Source: JARBAU01 sp040414675 (GTDB lineage Archaea; Thermoproteota; Nitrososphaeria; Nitrososphaerales; Nitrososphaeraceae). From it: DNA of 14,021 bases. The position numbers and the translations under genes are program-made. Shown in pieces: positions 13,873-14,021 of this stretch. Where the stretch lies: assembly GCA_040414675.1 (NCBI GenBank), contig JBEDUN010000071.1:1-14021 (forward strand), given 5' to 3'. Below the pieces are notes generated by a model that ran no database searches, was not told the DNA's origin, and saw only the letters and a program-made list of their open reading frames with translations. Within the stretch, counting starts at the first letter, position 1. Every line of letters starts with the position of its first letter.

Positions 13873-14021
13873 ATGCAATATTCTAGTGGTTCTCGTTTGA
13901 AAGTTCTTGTAATAGGCTTGGGTCAACTAGGGTTACCTGTAGCAAAGTACGTCCAAGATCGAGGAGGATTTGATGTGTATGGTTATGATATTAGTACAAA
14001 GGCAATAGACCGTGCACAGAA
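13873..14021 (+). CDS. Nucleotide-sugar dehydrogenase, N-terminal fragment (cut by window edge)
   Basis: Forty-nine codons are open from the ATG to the right edge. After a short polar lead comes LKVLVIGLGQLGLPVAKYV, with the G-x-G-x-x-G dinucleotide motif and the -LP- that follows it in UDP-glucose, UDP-ManNAc and GDP-mannose dehydrogenases. Next is a second strand, FDVYGYDIS, with the acidic residue that binds the ribose of NAD. These enzymes oxidise sugar nucleotides to uronic acids for glycan and S-layer decoration. The remainder is missing, so substrate cannot be named, and a different Rossmann-fold dehydrogenase (hydroxyisobutyrate type) is possible. The TATA context is weak. Confidence 0.7.
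   Translation, partial: MQYSSGSRLKVLVIGLGQLGLPVAKYVQDRGGFDVYGYDISTKAIDRAQ

Noticed and set aside
1..14021. CRISPR array, insertion sequence or rRNA
   Set aside because: No regularly spaced repeats, no transposase-like protein with terminal repeats, and no rRNA sequence were seen.

Overview
The window is archaeal chromosomal DNA. The evidence is an Orc1/Cdc6 replication initiator, a eukaryote-type small-subunit ribosomal protein eS26, a membrane CDP-alcohol phosphotransferase of the kind that builds archaeal inositol lipids, a tRNA without an encoded CCA, and several TATA-like boxes centred about 25-30 bases before start codons (leaderless or near-leaderless transcription). The AT-rich composition, an eS26 gene, a cobalamin-dependent methionine synthase split after its first domain, and an integrase-like protein of a type I associate with Nitrososphaerales point to the Nitrososphaeria (Thaumarchaeota). 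That placement is inference from gene content; no alignment was possible.

Layout, left to right. (1) 1-454, minus strand: the start of a tyrosine-recombinase-like protein that runs off the left edge, just downstream of the 3' end of a tRNA-Arg(GCG), a classic integrated-element arrangement. (2) 617-4157, plus: a two-gene methionine synthase. One gene carries the homocysteine/zinc domain; the other carries the methyl-tetrahydrofolate, cobalamin and S-adenosylmethionine-reactivation domains. (3) 4158-4580: a 423-base spacer with a palindrome and alternative hairpins, followed by a small HExxH protein (4581-4907). (4) 4961-7050: trpC and trpB behind a clean leaderless promoter, without trpA next to them. 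(5) 7063-9587: a possible replication-linked cluster. It holds a 64-residue unknown, a PD-(D/E)xK nuclease-like protein, an Orc1/Cdc6 with unusual ATPase motifs, and a small winged-helix protein. Two junctions are four-base GTGA stop/start overlaps. (6) 9588-9862: an AT-rich spacer. (7) 9863-11497: CTP synthase, whose end overlaps by 11 bases the end of a convergent NAD-kinase-like gene (11487-12491, minus) carrying a C-terminal winged helix. (8) 12740-13027: eS26, convergent with the CDP-alcohol phosphotransferase (13046-13642, minus). (9) 13643-14021: a possible small membrane protein and the start of a nucleotide-sugar dehydrogenase cut by the right edge.

Most genes are housekeeping: methionine, tryptophan, CTP, NADP, lipid head group, translation. 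The parts most worth following up are the Cdc6 cluster with its nuclease-like partner and altered sensor-1/arginine positions, the NAD-kinase/winged-helix fusion with a changed GGDG motif, and the integrase beside the tRNA.
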